From Solenopsis invicta (taxonomy: Eukaryota > Arthropoda > Insecta > Hymenoptera > Formicidae): 64,000 nt of DNA. Positions 33,624 through 44,683 of the stretch are shown in pieces. The stretch is taken from contig NC_052669.1 of assembly GCF_016802725.1 (NCBI RefSeq), positions 15,418,270 through 15,482,269 on the forward strand, given 5' to 3'. Each line of letters opens with the position of its first letter. Positions within the stretch are counted from its first letter, which is position 1. A model generated the notes under the pieces. It had not been told where the DNA came from, made no database searches, and saw only the letters and a list, made by a program, of their open reading frames with translations. The translations under genes and the position numbers were made by a program.

Positions 33624-35250
33624 AGTAAGTCTCAGCCGTCCATTATTTTGATTTTTTTATTTTTACTCTTCATAAGACTACCTTCTCTCTCTCATAAGAT
33701 ATTTGTTTTGTTGATTTATATTTTTCAAAACACTCATATATTCAGTATTATCGCACTACCCTTCCTTTTCTCCCTCTATTACTCTCAGACTCTCTTTATT
33801 TCCCGTAGGATACAATCGAGCTCTTTCGATTGGGTCCGCGACTCTTTTTATTTCCCGCAGGATACAATCGAGCTCTTTCGATTGGGTCCGCGACTCTTTT
33901 ATTTTCCGTAGGATACAATCGAGCTCTTTCGATTGGGTCCACGACTCTCTTTATTTCCCGCAGGATACAGTCGAGCTCTTTCGATTGGGTCCGCGACTCT
34001 TTTTATTTCCCGTAGGATACAATCGAGCTCTTTCGATTGGGTCCGCGACTCTTTTTATTTCCCGTAGGATACAATCGAGCTCTTTCGATTGGGTCCACGA
34101 CTCTCTTTATTTCCCGCAGGATACAGTCGAGCTCTTTCGATTGGGTCCGCGACTCTTTTTATTTCCCGTAGGATACAATCGAGCTCTTTCGATTGGGTCC
34201 ACGACTCTCTTTATTTCCCGCAGGATACAGTCGAGCTCTTTCGACTGGGTCCGCGACTCTTTTTATTTCCCGTAGGATACAATCGAGCTCTTTCGATTGG
34301 GTCCACGACTCTCTTTATTTCCCGCAGGATACAGTCGAGCTCTTTCGATTGGGTCCGCGACTCTTTTTATTTCCCGTAGGATACAATCGAGCTCTTTCGA
34401 TTGGGTCCACGACTCTCTTTATTCCCTGCTGGATACAATCGAAATCCCGTTCGATTGAATTCGCAGTTTTCTTTGCTTCCAGCGGAAACGAAGAATTCTG
34501 TTCCTTTTATTAATTCAAACCTTTTTTTCTTTTGCTTTCCCTTTTTCTTCTTTCAAGAAGTTATAATATAAATTTTATTTCCCTTTATAAGAAAGAGAGA
34601 ACGTAGCCTCAATTCTCAAATTCATTTTAGTGCGTAAGCGAGTCCCTGACCATAAAACTCGAAGAGCCATTAAGAACTGTCGGAATCGCCGAAATAAGAA
34701 GCTCCGGAGGCTTGGCGCATCGTTGTCGCTCTGCGGTAAATTACGCAAACAGCGAGCAAAAATTTCTGTTTTACCTAACGCTCTAATTAATTTGAGTACT
34801 TCCGACGAACCGACCGACTCATCTCCGCCAGTCTCAAATCCGTCCCCTGAATCACACTCTTTTTCCCCCTGTCGTTATCCTTCCCCCTCTTACTCTCCTG
34901 GATCTCATGTAGAACCAGATTTTAAACAACCACCAGGGTCACCGTCTTCTACCTTCGATCCTTTTGCAGAACCCTTAGCCTCTCCTCGGGATTCAACCTT
35001 TTCTCCTACAGACTTTCCTCCTACACCTTCCCCCGATTTTTTTTATCGTAATTCCGATTCACCTGTTCGAAGACCTCCGGAAGATCCATATTCCCCCGCG
35101 CTAGAGTTTCCCCAAGAAAACCCGCATTCCGATTCATTATTTACTTCCGAACAGGTAGAGAATATAGTAAATGAAAATATCGAAGCGAATCGAAGAGTAC
35201 TCAATAAATTTGAAGAAATCTTCGACTCGCTCCAAAGCCTACCTGGATAA
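33624..35250 (+). CDS. Spliced 206-codon ORF of unknown function, split ATG
   Basis: Proposed CDS: A at 33624 joined to 34631-35250 (stop TAA). Donor GTAAGT is at 33625-33630 and acceptor TTTTAG ends at 34630. Joining them creates CAAC-ATG, a good insect start context; exon 2 alone has no suitable in-frame ATG at its start. Protein: residues 1-45 very basic (Arg/Lys/Asn), residues 58-150 rich in Ser/Pro with SPxx repeats (YPSPSYSPGS), an acidic C-terminus that looks helical (VENIVNENIEANRRVLNKF). No zinc knuckle, protease or membrane segment. Not recognised; it does not look like Gag, RT or Env. An AATAAA at 35469 could end the transcript. A short uORF in exon 1 (ATG near 33460, 20 codons) precedes it. 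Confidence 0.6.
33625..34630 (+). other. Predicted 1006-bp intron
   Basis: Bounded by GTAAGT and TTTTAG. Mostly the 52-bp minisatellite. Predicted from sequence only. Confidence 0.6.
33790..34450 (+). repeat. 52-bp minisatellite, 13 units, each acceptor-like
   Basis: Units begin TTTATTTCCCGYAGGATACA and end GGGTCCRCGACTC. Two variants (CGTAG...ACAATCG and CGCAG...ACAGTCG) partly alternate, giving a roughly 104-bp higher-order period. Since 52 is not divisible by 3 and has no stop in any of the three plus frames, long repetitive ORFs appear; these are by-products. Confidence 0.95.
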
Positions 35251-35829
35251 CTAAAAATTCCTTGATCATAAAATACACCTACATATGCACACTTATAACC
35301 AACTAGAATTTAAGTTATAATTACAATTTTTTTGTTATTAAGAACATAAGATTTTTCTTCTTTTTATTATACATGTTTTCTACTAACAAAAATATTATTT
35401 GTACATTAATAATTATCCTTTTAGTCATCACCTATCATTGTAATTGGTTATTTCTTTTATTATGTTAAAATAAATTGTAATTCTTAGTCTCAATCATTTT
35501 TCTTTACTTCAATCACCTCTAATTCCCGCTCCGATAAAATTGCACTTAGTCCGATCCCGCGTAAAAGCGATTCGATTCGTTTACGCAAAATAAGGACTAC
35601 ACGAATGCAAGAGTCTGAATGAGAGTCATAGGTCGTCATCCTCGACACCTGACCTACATTCTGACTCACCTGACGCATTCGACTCGTCGCACTCGCCCGG
35701 AGACATGTGTGCGAGAGATTAGGCTTGTTCCGTCCTTCCTACCTCGCTCGAATTATTTCTCTAAGTCTCTACCTGCCAACCGACCCGAGAGACTTATTTC
35801 GAGAATTCTGGACGTAACAAATGTAATCG

Positions 35830-36069
35830 TTCAAGTTTCAATAGAAAATATTAATTATAAACAAAGTTATTCAATAAAATAAAAATGAGTGCCATATTAC
35901 CCTCTTCTCCTCTATTCATTAACGACTCTTAAATAAAAAAATTATAAATTTTCTATTAAAACATCGATATTTCATCATTTTGATATTGATTTGAAGCAAT
36001 TTCGAAGAGCTTTTTATATAATCACTTTTATTTATGTTGTATAGATTATGAATTATAATAATTAATTAC
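35830..36069. other. AT-rich flank, no gene
   Basis: Non-coding; would be the downstream intron or flank of the ligase-like exon on the minus strand. Confidence 0.4.
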
Positions 36070-36327
36070 CTTAGGACCTATAATATTTTCAGGCTGTTCC
36101 TTGATCCAATATGGTGTAAGTTTTGTTTCAATATTTCGCAACATTTCGTTTCCTATTCCAGTGCTCACGGATACGACAGAAAAAAATTTAGATGGATTTT
36201 CTTCTTTATTGCTCGTTAGATCAGCAACGCCCATCATAAAGCTTTTAATTACTCCAGTATATTTGCCCTCCCCATAATGGCCGCCAAGTATAATGAGATC
36301 TATATCTTGGACTAAATTATCAGAATA
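36070..36327 (-). pseudogene. DNA ligase IV-like exon, isolated
   Basis: 86-codon exon between an acceptor (TTTTTACAG, ending at 36328) and a donor (AAG-GTAATT at 36069-36064). It encodes DIDLIILGGHYGEGK, SFMMGVADL, FFSVVSVSTGIG and KLTPYWIKE-IIGPK, matching in order the start of the OB-fold domain of ATP-dependent DNA ligase IV, which seals breaks in non-homologous end joining. No stop or shift inside the exon. I found no neighbouring ligase exon in the window: motif I (KxDG) would lie upstream, at higher coordinates, and BRCT domains downstream. It is either one exon of a gene with very large TE-filled introns, or a displaced fragment. I file it as pseudogene only because the rest is not visible. 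Confidence 0.7.
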
Positions 36328-36459
36328 CTGTAAAAATATATATATTTGGATGGTCATCTTTGATTTTGTCCATATCACAATCAATAGCATTTTAATTATA
36401 AATTGCTTGATCCGTACTTTTCTTGTTAAATAAAAAAAAATAAATATACATATGTACAC

Positions 36460-37140
36460 TATATTTCAATTTTTTTATGAGACATTATGAGGAATTCTTC
36501 AGTATTTCTAATTTTATCTTTTTTTCCCAAAATCTCATATCTTAGAACGATCTTATAAGGCATAACAAATTTGTTAGATTTTATTATACTTTTTGTCAAA
36601 AATATGAAATAAGAAACCTTATTTCTTAGTACAATCACATAAAAAATGTAAAATTTTTCAAATTCTTTAAACATTTTCTTACACTTTTCTAAAAAAAAAC
36701 ATAAAATAAGAATTTTCATAATTTCTCAAAATGATCGCATGAAAAATTATGCAAAATTGATCAGATTTTCTAATATTTGTTTACATTTTTTTCCAATAAT
36801 AAGATATTAAAAAATTCATAACTTTTCAAAATAATTTCATTAAAACTTATGAGAAATTTTTCAAATTTGATCATATTTTTCTCAAAAAACATGAAACAAG
36901 GAAACTTGTGTCTAGTAAAGAATTTTCTTATAATTTTTCATGTAATTTCTTATAATTTGTCAAAAGATATCTCATAATTTCTCAGATAATATGTCGTATT
37001 TATTTATAGAATGATTGATTTCTCATAAATAGTTATAAATATTCATAAAGTGTAATGAAAGCTATAAGTTTTCTACAATTTTTTCCTCATTTATCAGATA
37101 TTTCTTTTCAAATATGCTTTTTCATATTTTATCATACACA
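36460..37140. repeat. AT-rich degenerate repeat related to the palindrome at 58.2-60.7 kb
   Basis: Words such as CATAATTTCTCA, GAACGAT and TCTTATAA recur every 80-100 bp. The same style of sequence is found in the arms of the large palindrome (58240-58740, 60230-60650), so they probably share ancestry. Confidence 0.55.
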
Positions 37141-37150
37141 GCATTTACTT

Positions 37151-37494
37151 TGATAATAAGAAAGCCTTCTTCGGTCGTAGCTAGATCTTAGTGCCTATAT
37201 TTATTCGTGTGATTTTACCCTGGGTGGGATGTTATTTTTCGCAATAAATTTCTTTACACTTCTTTTTTCAGAGGGGAATGGGTATATAGATGCAAATTAG
37301 CATCAATTATTATATTAAATTAATTAATTTAATAAAAATTGTGATATTACTAATTCTTATTCGACATGCTGTGTTACAACCAAAAAAACAATTCGGCGCT
37401 TATTCTGGTTAAATTCAAAGTATATAAAATCACACGAATAAATATAAGCAGATAATAAGATCTAGCTACGACCAAAGAAGGCTTTCTTATTATA
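37151..37494. mobile_element. Foldback MITE-like element
   Basis: Inverted arms of about 62 bp containing TAATAAGAAAGCCTTCTT, GGTCGTAGCTAGATCTTA and ATAAATATA/CACACGAATAA. The spacer is AT-rich and non-coding. 37495-38030 is non-coding. Confidence 0.75.
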
Positions 37495-38029
37495 TCATTG
37501 TGTTGTTACATTATTGGTCCAAAAACATATCTCTAATTTAATACTTTCTCAGAAGGTCTCATACAATGTATGTCCTAAGCTTTTCTATTCACCTAAAAAA
37601 GTGTTATTTTTTTCATCCAACTCTATAATTTTATGATCTAGATTCACAGATTTAAAATCTTAAAATAATAGTAAATTATAGATAAAAATTTTTAAAAATA
37701 TAAATGATATCCTAATATCCTATAATTGGAAAGTATAATATATCACATTTAAATAACGAGAATAGCTATATCGCTCAAAAACAGATCTTATTATTAGTGC
37801 TCAATAATAATTTTATAAGTAAATTTATAAATATTTACAAGATCCCACGCGTCGCATACTTGTTGAATTTAAAACGCAACTTTAAACAAAATTCAAAAAT
37901 GCAATATCATTGAAATAAATTGTTAATCAATTTAATAATTTGGATGCATACAAGCATCTCTATGATCCATTTCTTATCCAAACTGAAAAGAATTAAAAAC
38001 TGTAAAGAATTTGTAGCAAAAAATATTAT

Positions 38030-38095
38030 CTCGGCCAGGATTCGAATCTGGATCTTTCTACATTCCATGCGAGAGTCATCTAAAACACTCTTATC
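38030..38095 (-). ncRNA. tRNA-like T-arm fragment (possible SINE remnant)
   Basis: The minus strand contains CCAGATTCGAATCCTGG, a perfect T-arm with a B-box-like loop, next to CATGGAATGTAGAAAGATC. No complete cloverleaf or A box found, so not a working tRNA gene. Confidence 0.35.
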
Positions 38096-38099
38096 AGAT

Positions 38100-39000
38100 A
38101 CTAACGTGGAAAAAGGTGGAAGTATTTCCTTCCAATTTCGACGAGCCTTTAATATGTTGTAGTACAGATGAAAATAAGTGACATGTATTTTTTTTTACGT
38201 GCCAGAACTCACTTTTAGGGGACGAAACAACTCTTTGAAGAAAATCGGTTTTCTTATTTCGAAGCGTATATCATCGAAACTATAGGAGATAGTAAAAAAT
38301 GTTCTAATTGAAGTTGAAAAGTATTCTATAACAGTAATAAAGAAAAATTTTAAAAACAATTTTTTTAATACTTTTTCCCACTATTTACCTTTTTTTTTTA
38401 AATTTTGTTGTACGTCTGCGCGTACGATGTCGGACTTAAGTCCGATTGATGCCATGAAGGGGGTAAGGACCGGTAAGAAGATTCACAGAAGAAAGAATCC
38501 GATTAGAATGAATGTGTATATTTCGGTAATATCTGATGTCACTCATAAGCGTAAGCTCGTGTTACAACGCTGATATCTCGAGCGAAACGAGAGTGTACGC
38601 TTGTCGGTGCGACTGGATTACTTATATTGCTTCTTCGTGTATGTGACTTCTGATGTATCTGGTTGTTTCTTGAATATTGCTTAACGGATTAATGCGTAAC
38701 GTATAGATGCGTAATTGGTATTGCGTCGCTTGATTGTCGAGCGGCGTCTTTATACTAAAGTAACTAAAGTGATTGCGCTAAGCCAGTGCTTGGAGCAATT
38801 ATTTCTGCGTGCTCAGCGTTCTCGTAACACGATTTCGGCAGTAGACCGTTGGGTTTTCGGGTTTTCGAGCTTTCTAGTTGCCTCGTGTTACAAAAATGCT
38901 TTGCAAGTATTTTTATTCGGAGCATGATAACCTGCTTGCGGTTGCTATACACCGGGTTATAGCTAGACTATAACAATTTTTATATTTTTTATATAAACAA
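38100..39000. mobile_element. Partial copy of the 39-kb foldback element, split by a solo LTR
   Basis: 38120-38405 matches 39140-39370 in order (CGAG-CTTTAATATGTTGTAGTAC, GAAAATCGGTTTTC, GAAGCGTATATC). It resumes after the solo LTR at 38976. Confidence 0.7.
38406..38975. repeat. Solo LTR, 570 bp
   Basis: Ends TGTTG...AACA, flanked by ATTT on both sides (38402-38405, 38976-38979). The related sequence at about 39460-39510 lacks it and shows the empty site (CCCACCACTTAC...ATTTTTATTTT), supporting the insertion borders. No internal region. Confidence 0.8.
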
Positions 39001-40125
39001 AATAAATCTTATTTTATTACAAATTTAACGTTTTATAGTAAAGTTATGTTTCGACATTCCCATTTAAAAATAATTAAAAACATTTTTATACGCATGATAC
39101 GCGCACCCGTCCGTACGCTGTGGAAGTGTCTCCTTCCGATTTAGACGAGTCTTTAATATGTTGTAGTACAGATAAAAATAAAGCACACATATTTTTTTAT
39201 AAGTGTCCAATTTCACTTTCATTTAGAGGATAAAACCTTTTTAAAGAAAATCGGTTTTCATCTTTCGAAGCGTATATCGTCGAAACTATAGTTGAGAGAA
39301 AAAATATTCTAATTGGAAGAATTTGCTTATAAAAAGAAATAAAAATTTTCGAAAAAAAGGTAAGCGAAGGGGAAAAATGTAAAAAAATTTTTTTTCATTG
39401 AAAGTTAAATGGCATGAAGAGTTTTATAACAGTGATAAAAAAATTATTTATTTTTTTTACACTTTTTCCCACCACTTACTTTTTTGAAAATTTTTATTTT
39501 ATTTTATGAGCAAAATCTTTGAATTAGAACATTCTTTTCTATTTCTTACAGTTTTGACGATATACGCTTCGAAAAATAAACAGATTTTCTTCAAAGGGAT
39601 GTTTCACTCTCTAAAAGTGAAATTGGGTACATATAGAAAATACGTATTCTTTATTTTTATCTGTACTACAACATATTAAAGACTCGTCAAAATTAAAGAG
39701 AGATACTTCCGTAGTGCACGGACGGGTGCATGTAGAGACGTTTTTAATTACAATAAAAGACACCGAAGTGGCCGAAAATTAATCTTCCCATAAAAATTGT
39801 TCGTGGTTCCTAATCAATCCTACCGATAGATTGCCCAGCCGGGGAGCACGTCGCAAAAGCAAACTTATGTAACTACACTCAAGAGAGAAGAAATTGTAAC
39901 TGAAGGTGACTCGAAACTGAGTCGAAACGTCCGTTTTTAAGTTAATATTATAAAATTGTTATTTTCTACACATCAACAACTGCGGTTACTTTTATTAGCC
40001 TATTATTAGTTAATTACTTGACATTTTTAATTATTTTTGAAAAAATGGGAATGTCGGAACATAACTTTATCGTACATTGTAAAATTTGTAATAAAATAAA
40101 CTTTATTTTGCTTATAAAAAAACAA
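38985..40125. mobile_element. Nested foldback elements
   Basis: Outer arms at 38985-39090 and 40020-40115 are inverted (GACATTCCCATTT / AAATGGGAATGTC; AAAGTTATGTT / AACATAACTTT). Inner arms at 39085-39300 and 39500-39745 are also inverted (GCACCCGTCCGT; TTTAATATGTTGTAGTACAG). No transposase. Confidence 0.75.
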
Positions 40126-40130
40126 AGTTT

Positions 40131-40262
40131 TTAACCCTTAAACACATATTGAAAATTTCTCTAAAATTTCGAACGCTTACTGTGTGAAGACAGAATGAGA
40201 AAAAAAGATTCGGGCTAGGTGGAAAAAAGTTTCTCCTCTATCGATTGATTTTGCTATGATTG
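40131..40262. mobile_element. Partial piggyBac-like element (TTAA end)
   Basis: TTAA then CCCTTAAACACAT. The following 120 bp align with the inverted right end of the element at 12408-13391 (TGTGAAGAC-GAxTGAGA, TCGATTGAT). The other end is missing. Confidence 0.65.
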
Positions 40263-40340
40263 ACCAGGGAAGGTCTCAGATGCGCACAAAAACAATCGGA
40301 CACCACAGTGTCCGACTGTAGGCCCACCCCCTTGCACCCC

Positions 40341-40347
<7 letters not shown>

Positions 40348-40389
<42 letters not shown>

Positions 40390-40412
40390 CGCGCGTGTGT
40401 GCGTGTATGTGT
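40348..40412. repeat. (GT)n(GC)n microsatellite
   Basis: About 16 GT units, then GCGCGC, then more GT/GC. Z-DNA-prone simple repeat. Confidence 0.95.
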
Positions 40413-40619
40413 GAGACTTACTATCCTTATTTACACGTTCTTAATGTCCCTCTATACCATGTGACAGATTTCCTACCCTCACAAACGTCTCTGTGAAGTT
40501 AGAACATCATTTTTCTGCACTGCAAGTTTTTATGAAAGTTCCATTTGCACCCTTAATAATTCTAAAGTTCCTGATAGTTTATAACAATAGTTTCGTCGAA
40601 ATAACATTAAAAATGATAA

Positions 40620-41048
40620 TTTGAAAATATGAGGTGCCAACTTCGCGTGACACCTCAAGTTTCGAAAAAATTGATTTTAATTATGAAATTTTATAGTTCT
40701 CAAAGAGTTCTAGAGTTCTCAATAAGAATAAACAATAGTTCTAGTCATTAAATATTAAAAAAAAATTTTTTAACTTTTTGGTCCGCATCTCAAGTTTCGA
40801 AAAAATTGTTTTTGATTATAGACTTCTATAGTTCTCGAAGTGTTCTAGAATTCTCAGTAGATTGCATTAATAGTTCCGACCTATATATATATTTAAACAA
40901 TTTTTAAATCGGCACGGTGGCACCGCACTACAAGAGTAAAGTATCATCATATTGAGAGTTCTAGACAAGTTCTTGGCATTTTTCAATAATTCTAAAGCTT
41001 TCTATAGGTTTCGTCGAGAGTTCTAGTTTTTAACTATGGTTTTATAAT
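40620..41048. repeat. AGTTCTAG-rich degenerate repeat, target of the solo LTR
   Basis: Units of about 130-160 bp with CTCAAGTTTCGAAAAAATTG, TATAGTTCTC and GTTCTAGA words. The same family continues after the solo LTR at 42137-42240 (CACACTACAAGAATAAAGTATCATC matches 40925-40950). Confidence 0.7.
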
Positions 41049-42132
41049 TGTAACAAACCGCCTTGTCGCCACCCCCCGGATCATCGTCCCACGCTATCCG
41101 GCCGAACATCCGCCGGACAGCAGCGACAAGGCGCGATAATTTTTTTCACATCCACGAGATGCGCGTTCGAACAAAGCATCCGCGCAACGGCAATCTCAGC
41201 GCGCATGCACAGTCGTCGTCGATCTCTTCGAGAGCACGCCGCTTCGCCGTGCCTGATCTCGAGTGGCGGGGATGCTGGCTCCGCTGAGCTTCCAACCGTT
41301 TCCCAAGCATTCCCCTACCACCGAGCTCGGGTATGTAAGCCACGAGAGCGCGCATCTCGTGGCTCTCTTTTTCCTGATCCGTTTCGATCAAAAGAAGCCA
41401 CCCAGGTTCAGAAAAGGAGTCAAGCGCCTTGGCTTCCGCAAAGTATTCTTTGCCCATGACCGTTCCTTTCCGCTTTTTCCTTCAAGTATCTCGGGTTCAA
41501 GCGAACTTAGGCTCGGGCAAGCAATCTTGTCTGCTCCCTAGGATCATGCTCCAATTCCTGTTCTCGGCAACGCTGCACGACCAGGGGTGCGAGGATTCCG
41601 CGCCTCTACCAAATGCTCTTGGCGTGGACGTTGCCACCCGCCGGAATTATCAGCAGTATTAACTGTCATGCGTCGCGCCGGTCCGCGATCAGGCCTGATT
41701 TCGCGACACACGATACCACCGTGCCCGCATGGCTATCCGGCCTATAAGCGCTCAGGAAGTATAAACAGCGTGAGGCTATTTATAGCCTCTCAGGTGATCG
41801 CCAAACAACGCAAACTTGCCGGTGCACGCGTACAACGCCGCTAGGCACCTGCTTTGTAAACAACTCCGGATTTAAATCTCCGGGCATCTGTATATAATTC
41901 CGCGAATTGTTCGTTCGGCTTTCCGTTCTTATAGCGTTCGCTTTTATCCGCTTTCTGTTATTTTTTTTATATTATGTTTATTTTTCTTTTGTATTCCATT
42001 ACGATTTATTTTACAATAAATCTTGTATATATTTTCACCTAAAATCAAGTTGATAACTAATTTTCTCCTGGCAATCTCACGCACTCTCGCCTCCGTTATT
42101 TTACCGCCCGTGCGTAAAGCGGAATTGTTACA
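41049..42132 (+). repeat. Solo LTR, 1084 bp
   Basis: Ends TGTAACA and TGTTACA, flanked by TAAT on both sides (41045-41048, 42133-42136). Contains TATA-like boxes near 41777 and 41890 and an AATAAA at 42015. GC-rich first part, so ORFs there are not convincing. No internal region, PBS or pol. Confidence 0.85.
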
Positions 42133-42239
42133 TAATTTTTAAGTTTGCATGCTAGCACCACACTACAAGAATAAAGTATCATCTTGTTGCAAGTTCTGGA
42201 CGAGTCCTTGGCATTTTGCGACAGTTCTGGAGATTATGG

Positions 42240-43684
42240 AAGAGGAAGAAGATTTATCTGAGAAGAGAAAAAGAAAAACGATTGGAGACGAATTCACAAT
42301 TTCATCCGGAGAACCCAAAGTCAATTAAAAAAGTCATTGTAGAAAATAGTTCACAGGACGGTTCAAGTATTATGGAATGAACGAAAGATTTAAACGACAG
42401 AGTCGACCAATTACAGAGCGACAGAGCAGCGAAAGAAGACAGTTCAAATAAGAAGGAAAACACCAACATTGTTTCGAGGTCAGATCAAGATCAATCTTGT
42501 GTACAAGTAACGAATAACGAATCATATTTTGTTGTTAATGGTAGTCTTAGAGATACTAGATTTTTGAATAAATCAATACAGGATAATTTATTCGGTATTA
42601 GCATTAATAGATTTTATTCTTCAACTAAAAAAGATTGTAAAATTTCAATCAAAGTTATAGATAAAGATAAAACTAAGTCAATTAATAAGATGAAAAGTCG
42701 CACTAAAATTCTTGTGTGGTGCAATAAAAACCAAATATATCTTGAAGATCTTTTTATGCAAAAATTTAATCTTGCGTTATCGTTTAAGAATGTAAAAAAT
42801 GCTAACGTTTGCTTAGATACGTTATAGAAAATGGATGATAAAGGGCTTGTGGGCAATATAGATAGAAAGAGAGTTACCTGTAGGTGTGTAATTGCCGATT
42901 GGCCTTACAATATACCGGAATTATGGAATAATATAATTGACAGGGATGATATTATAAAATTTAAAATGATGAGAAGAAGAGTGGGATAAAATTGAAAATA
43001 AACATAAGATTGTAAACACAGATAATTTTATTATTACTATAAAGGGTGTAAAACTTAAAGATAAATTCACTATATGCGATAATTTATGTGTAAATTAAGA
43101 ATTAGACCGCATATTGAACGGGTTACGCAATGTTTCAATTGTTTTATGGTCATATCAAAGCATATTGTAAAAATGCAGTTAAAAGTAATTATATGCGGTG
43201 AAAACTGTCACGAGAATGTACTAAATCAATGTCTTGTAAGAATTACGAAGGTGACTACAAATCTACATTTAGGGATTAGATCCGGTATTTAAAAAAAAAC
43301 AAAGAAATTAAAGTGATTATGGCATATAATAATATTTTGTTTAAGGAGGCGGAAAAATTAATAAAAGGAACGATCGATAAAAATTCTTCTCGAGCTTACA
43401 ACAGATATACAAATCCGAGTGCATGCCCTAAATTAAAAAAGATAATGGTAAATAGTAAACCTAATCAAGCAAATGAGAATATGAATAGTGTACCTGGACC
43501 TTCTCGTTATAAAAGTGAACAAAACTATAACGAAAAATTAAAAATTCGCGAATCGTTTAAAAATAAAGAAGAAAAAATGTTAGCAGCAAATAGAAAAAAA
43601 CATGTGGATTATTACAAGAATTTTAATCCCAAAGAGTATAATTTTCTTCAAGAAGTTCGAGGAGTGCCATATATACCCACATAA
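42240..43684 (+). pseudogene. ORF1 (gag-like) of an I-clade LINE, broken
   Basis: A Lys/Glu-rich N-terminus, a segment around SYFVVNGSLRDTR and NVKNANVC, then a damaged cysteine cluster (CFNCF, then CGENCHEN) like the triple CCHC knuckles of I/R1/Jockey ORF1, and the following MAYNNILFKEAEKLI helix. A basic C-terminal part runs to 43684. Several stops. Probably the ORF1 partner of the ORF2 remnant at 46580-49625. Confidence 0.7.
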
Positions 43685-43689
43685 TAATT

Positions 43690-44625
43690 GTGTTCCTAAG
43701 AACAATTGTAGCCAGGAAAACCTGGAATTGGTACACACGGATTTGTGTAGGCTAATGGAAGTGACATCCAGTGGAGGAGTCAAGTATCTGTTGACATTTA
43801 TCGACGACTTCTCCAGGAAGGTATTCGTCTATTTTCTGAAAACGAAAACAGAGGTGAGCGACGCCATCAAGGCCTTCGTGAAGATGGTAGAAAAGCAAAC
43901 AAATTGACGAGTCAAGCGCATTAGGTGCGACAACGGAACTGAGTTCGTGAACGGCGCCAACAACGCTTTTTTCAAAAATGCTGGAATCGTCCACGAGACG
44001 TCATGCGCCTACACCCCCCAACAGAACGGTGCAGCGAGACGTATGAACCGGACGCTGGTGGAACGTGGCAGGTGCCTGCTCATTGATGCGGAATTGGAGA
44101 AACGTTTTTGGGGTGAGGCAGTGAACATGGCCGCCTACGTCGTCAATCGGTCGGTGAACCGTTCGCTTGGAAGAAAAGTCCCAGAGAAAGTATAGAGCGG
44201 AAAGCGGATTGACGTATCGAATCTGAAAATCTTCGGCACTCCGTGATGGTGCTTATCCCCGAGATCTACCAGAAGAAGCTCGATCCAAAGTCGAAGCAGT
44301 TGGTTTTCGTCGAATATTCGGAAACGCAGAAGGCAATGCGGTGCCTAGACGGCAAAACCGGAAAGATTTTAGTGAGCCGTGACGTAGAGTTCCTGGAACC
44401 TCGGAAAGCAAAGGTAATAGTCAAACATTTTATTAATGATGATGTCGAGATCATTCCAGAAAAGCCGGAAGAGCAACCAAAAACAGTTGGGGCCGCAGTC
44501 AACAACGCTGCGGGTAGTAAGGCTGCGGGTACACCGGTTAACAACATCAAAGGCAACGAGTTTGCGGAAGAGGCATTGCGGAAATCGCGGCAAATCCCGA
44601 AGCCACCTGAGCGACTCTGAGACTA
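43690..44625 (+). pseudogene. copia integrase and linker (broken)
   Basis: HTDLC with YLLTFIDDFSRK (first Asp), RCDNGTEF (second Asp) and TPQQNGAARRMNRTL, where the catalytic Glu expected in the NGxxE motif is Arg. A stop near 43907, one near 44195 and a frame change near 44240. The linker is Lys/Glu/Pro-rich. Inactive. Confidence 0.88.
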
Positions 44626-44683
44626 CGTCATCTACCAAGCGGAAGAGGTCGAACACTCTGGCGAGCCTGAAACAGCGGAAGAG

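Larger units (their letters stand above)
33011..35819 (+). mobile_element. 2.8-kb LTR-like unit carrying a spliced ORF
   Basis: The ends are TGTTACGTCC and GGACGTAACA, perfect 10-bp inverted repeats with TG...CA. The flanks are AATG on both sides (33007-33010, 35820-35823), a 4-bp target duplication. This fits a solo LTR of a Ty3/gypsy-type element, but 2.8 kb is very long for an insect LTR, and it contains a TATA box, an intron and a 206-codon ORF. A stand-alone element with short TIRs is the alternative. Confidence 0.75.

Noticed and set aside
33790..34450. Regular repeats with long ORFs, CRISPR-like or repeat-protein gene
   Set aside because: Units are directly abutting 52-mers without distinct spacers, so not CRISPR. 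ORFs run through because the unit has no stops in the plus frames; no start context or conserved protein.
38030..38095. Functional tRNA gene
   Set aside because: Only a T-arm can be drawn; no acceptor pairing, D-arm or A box.
40260..40496. ORF through the GT/GC microsatellite
   Set aside because: Cys-Val and Ala-Arg dipeptide repeats from the microsatellite.
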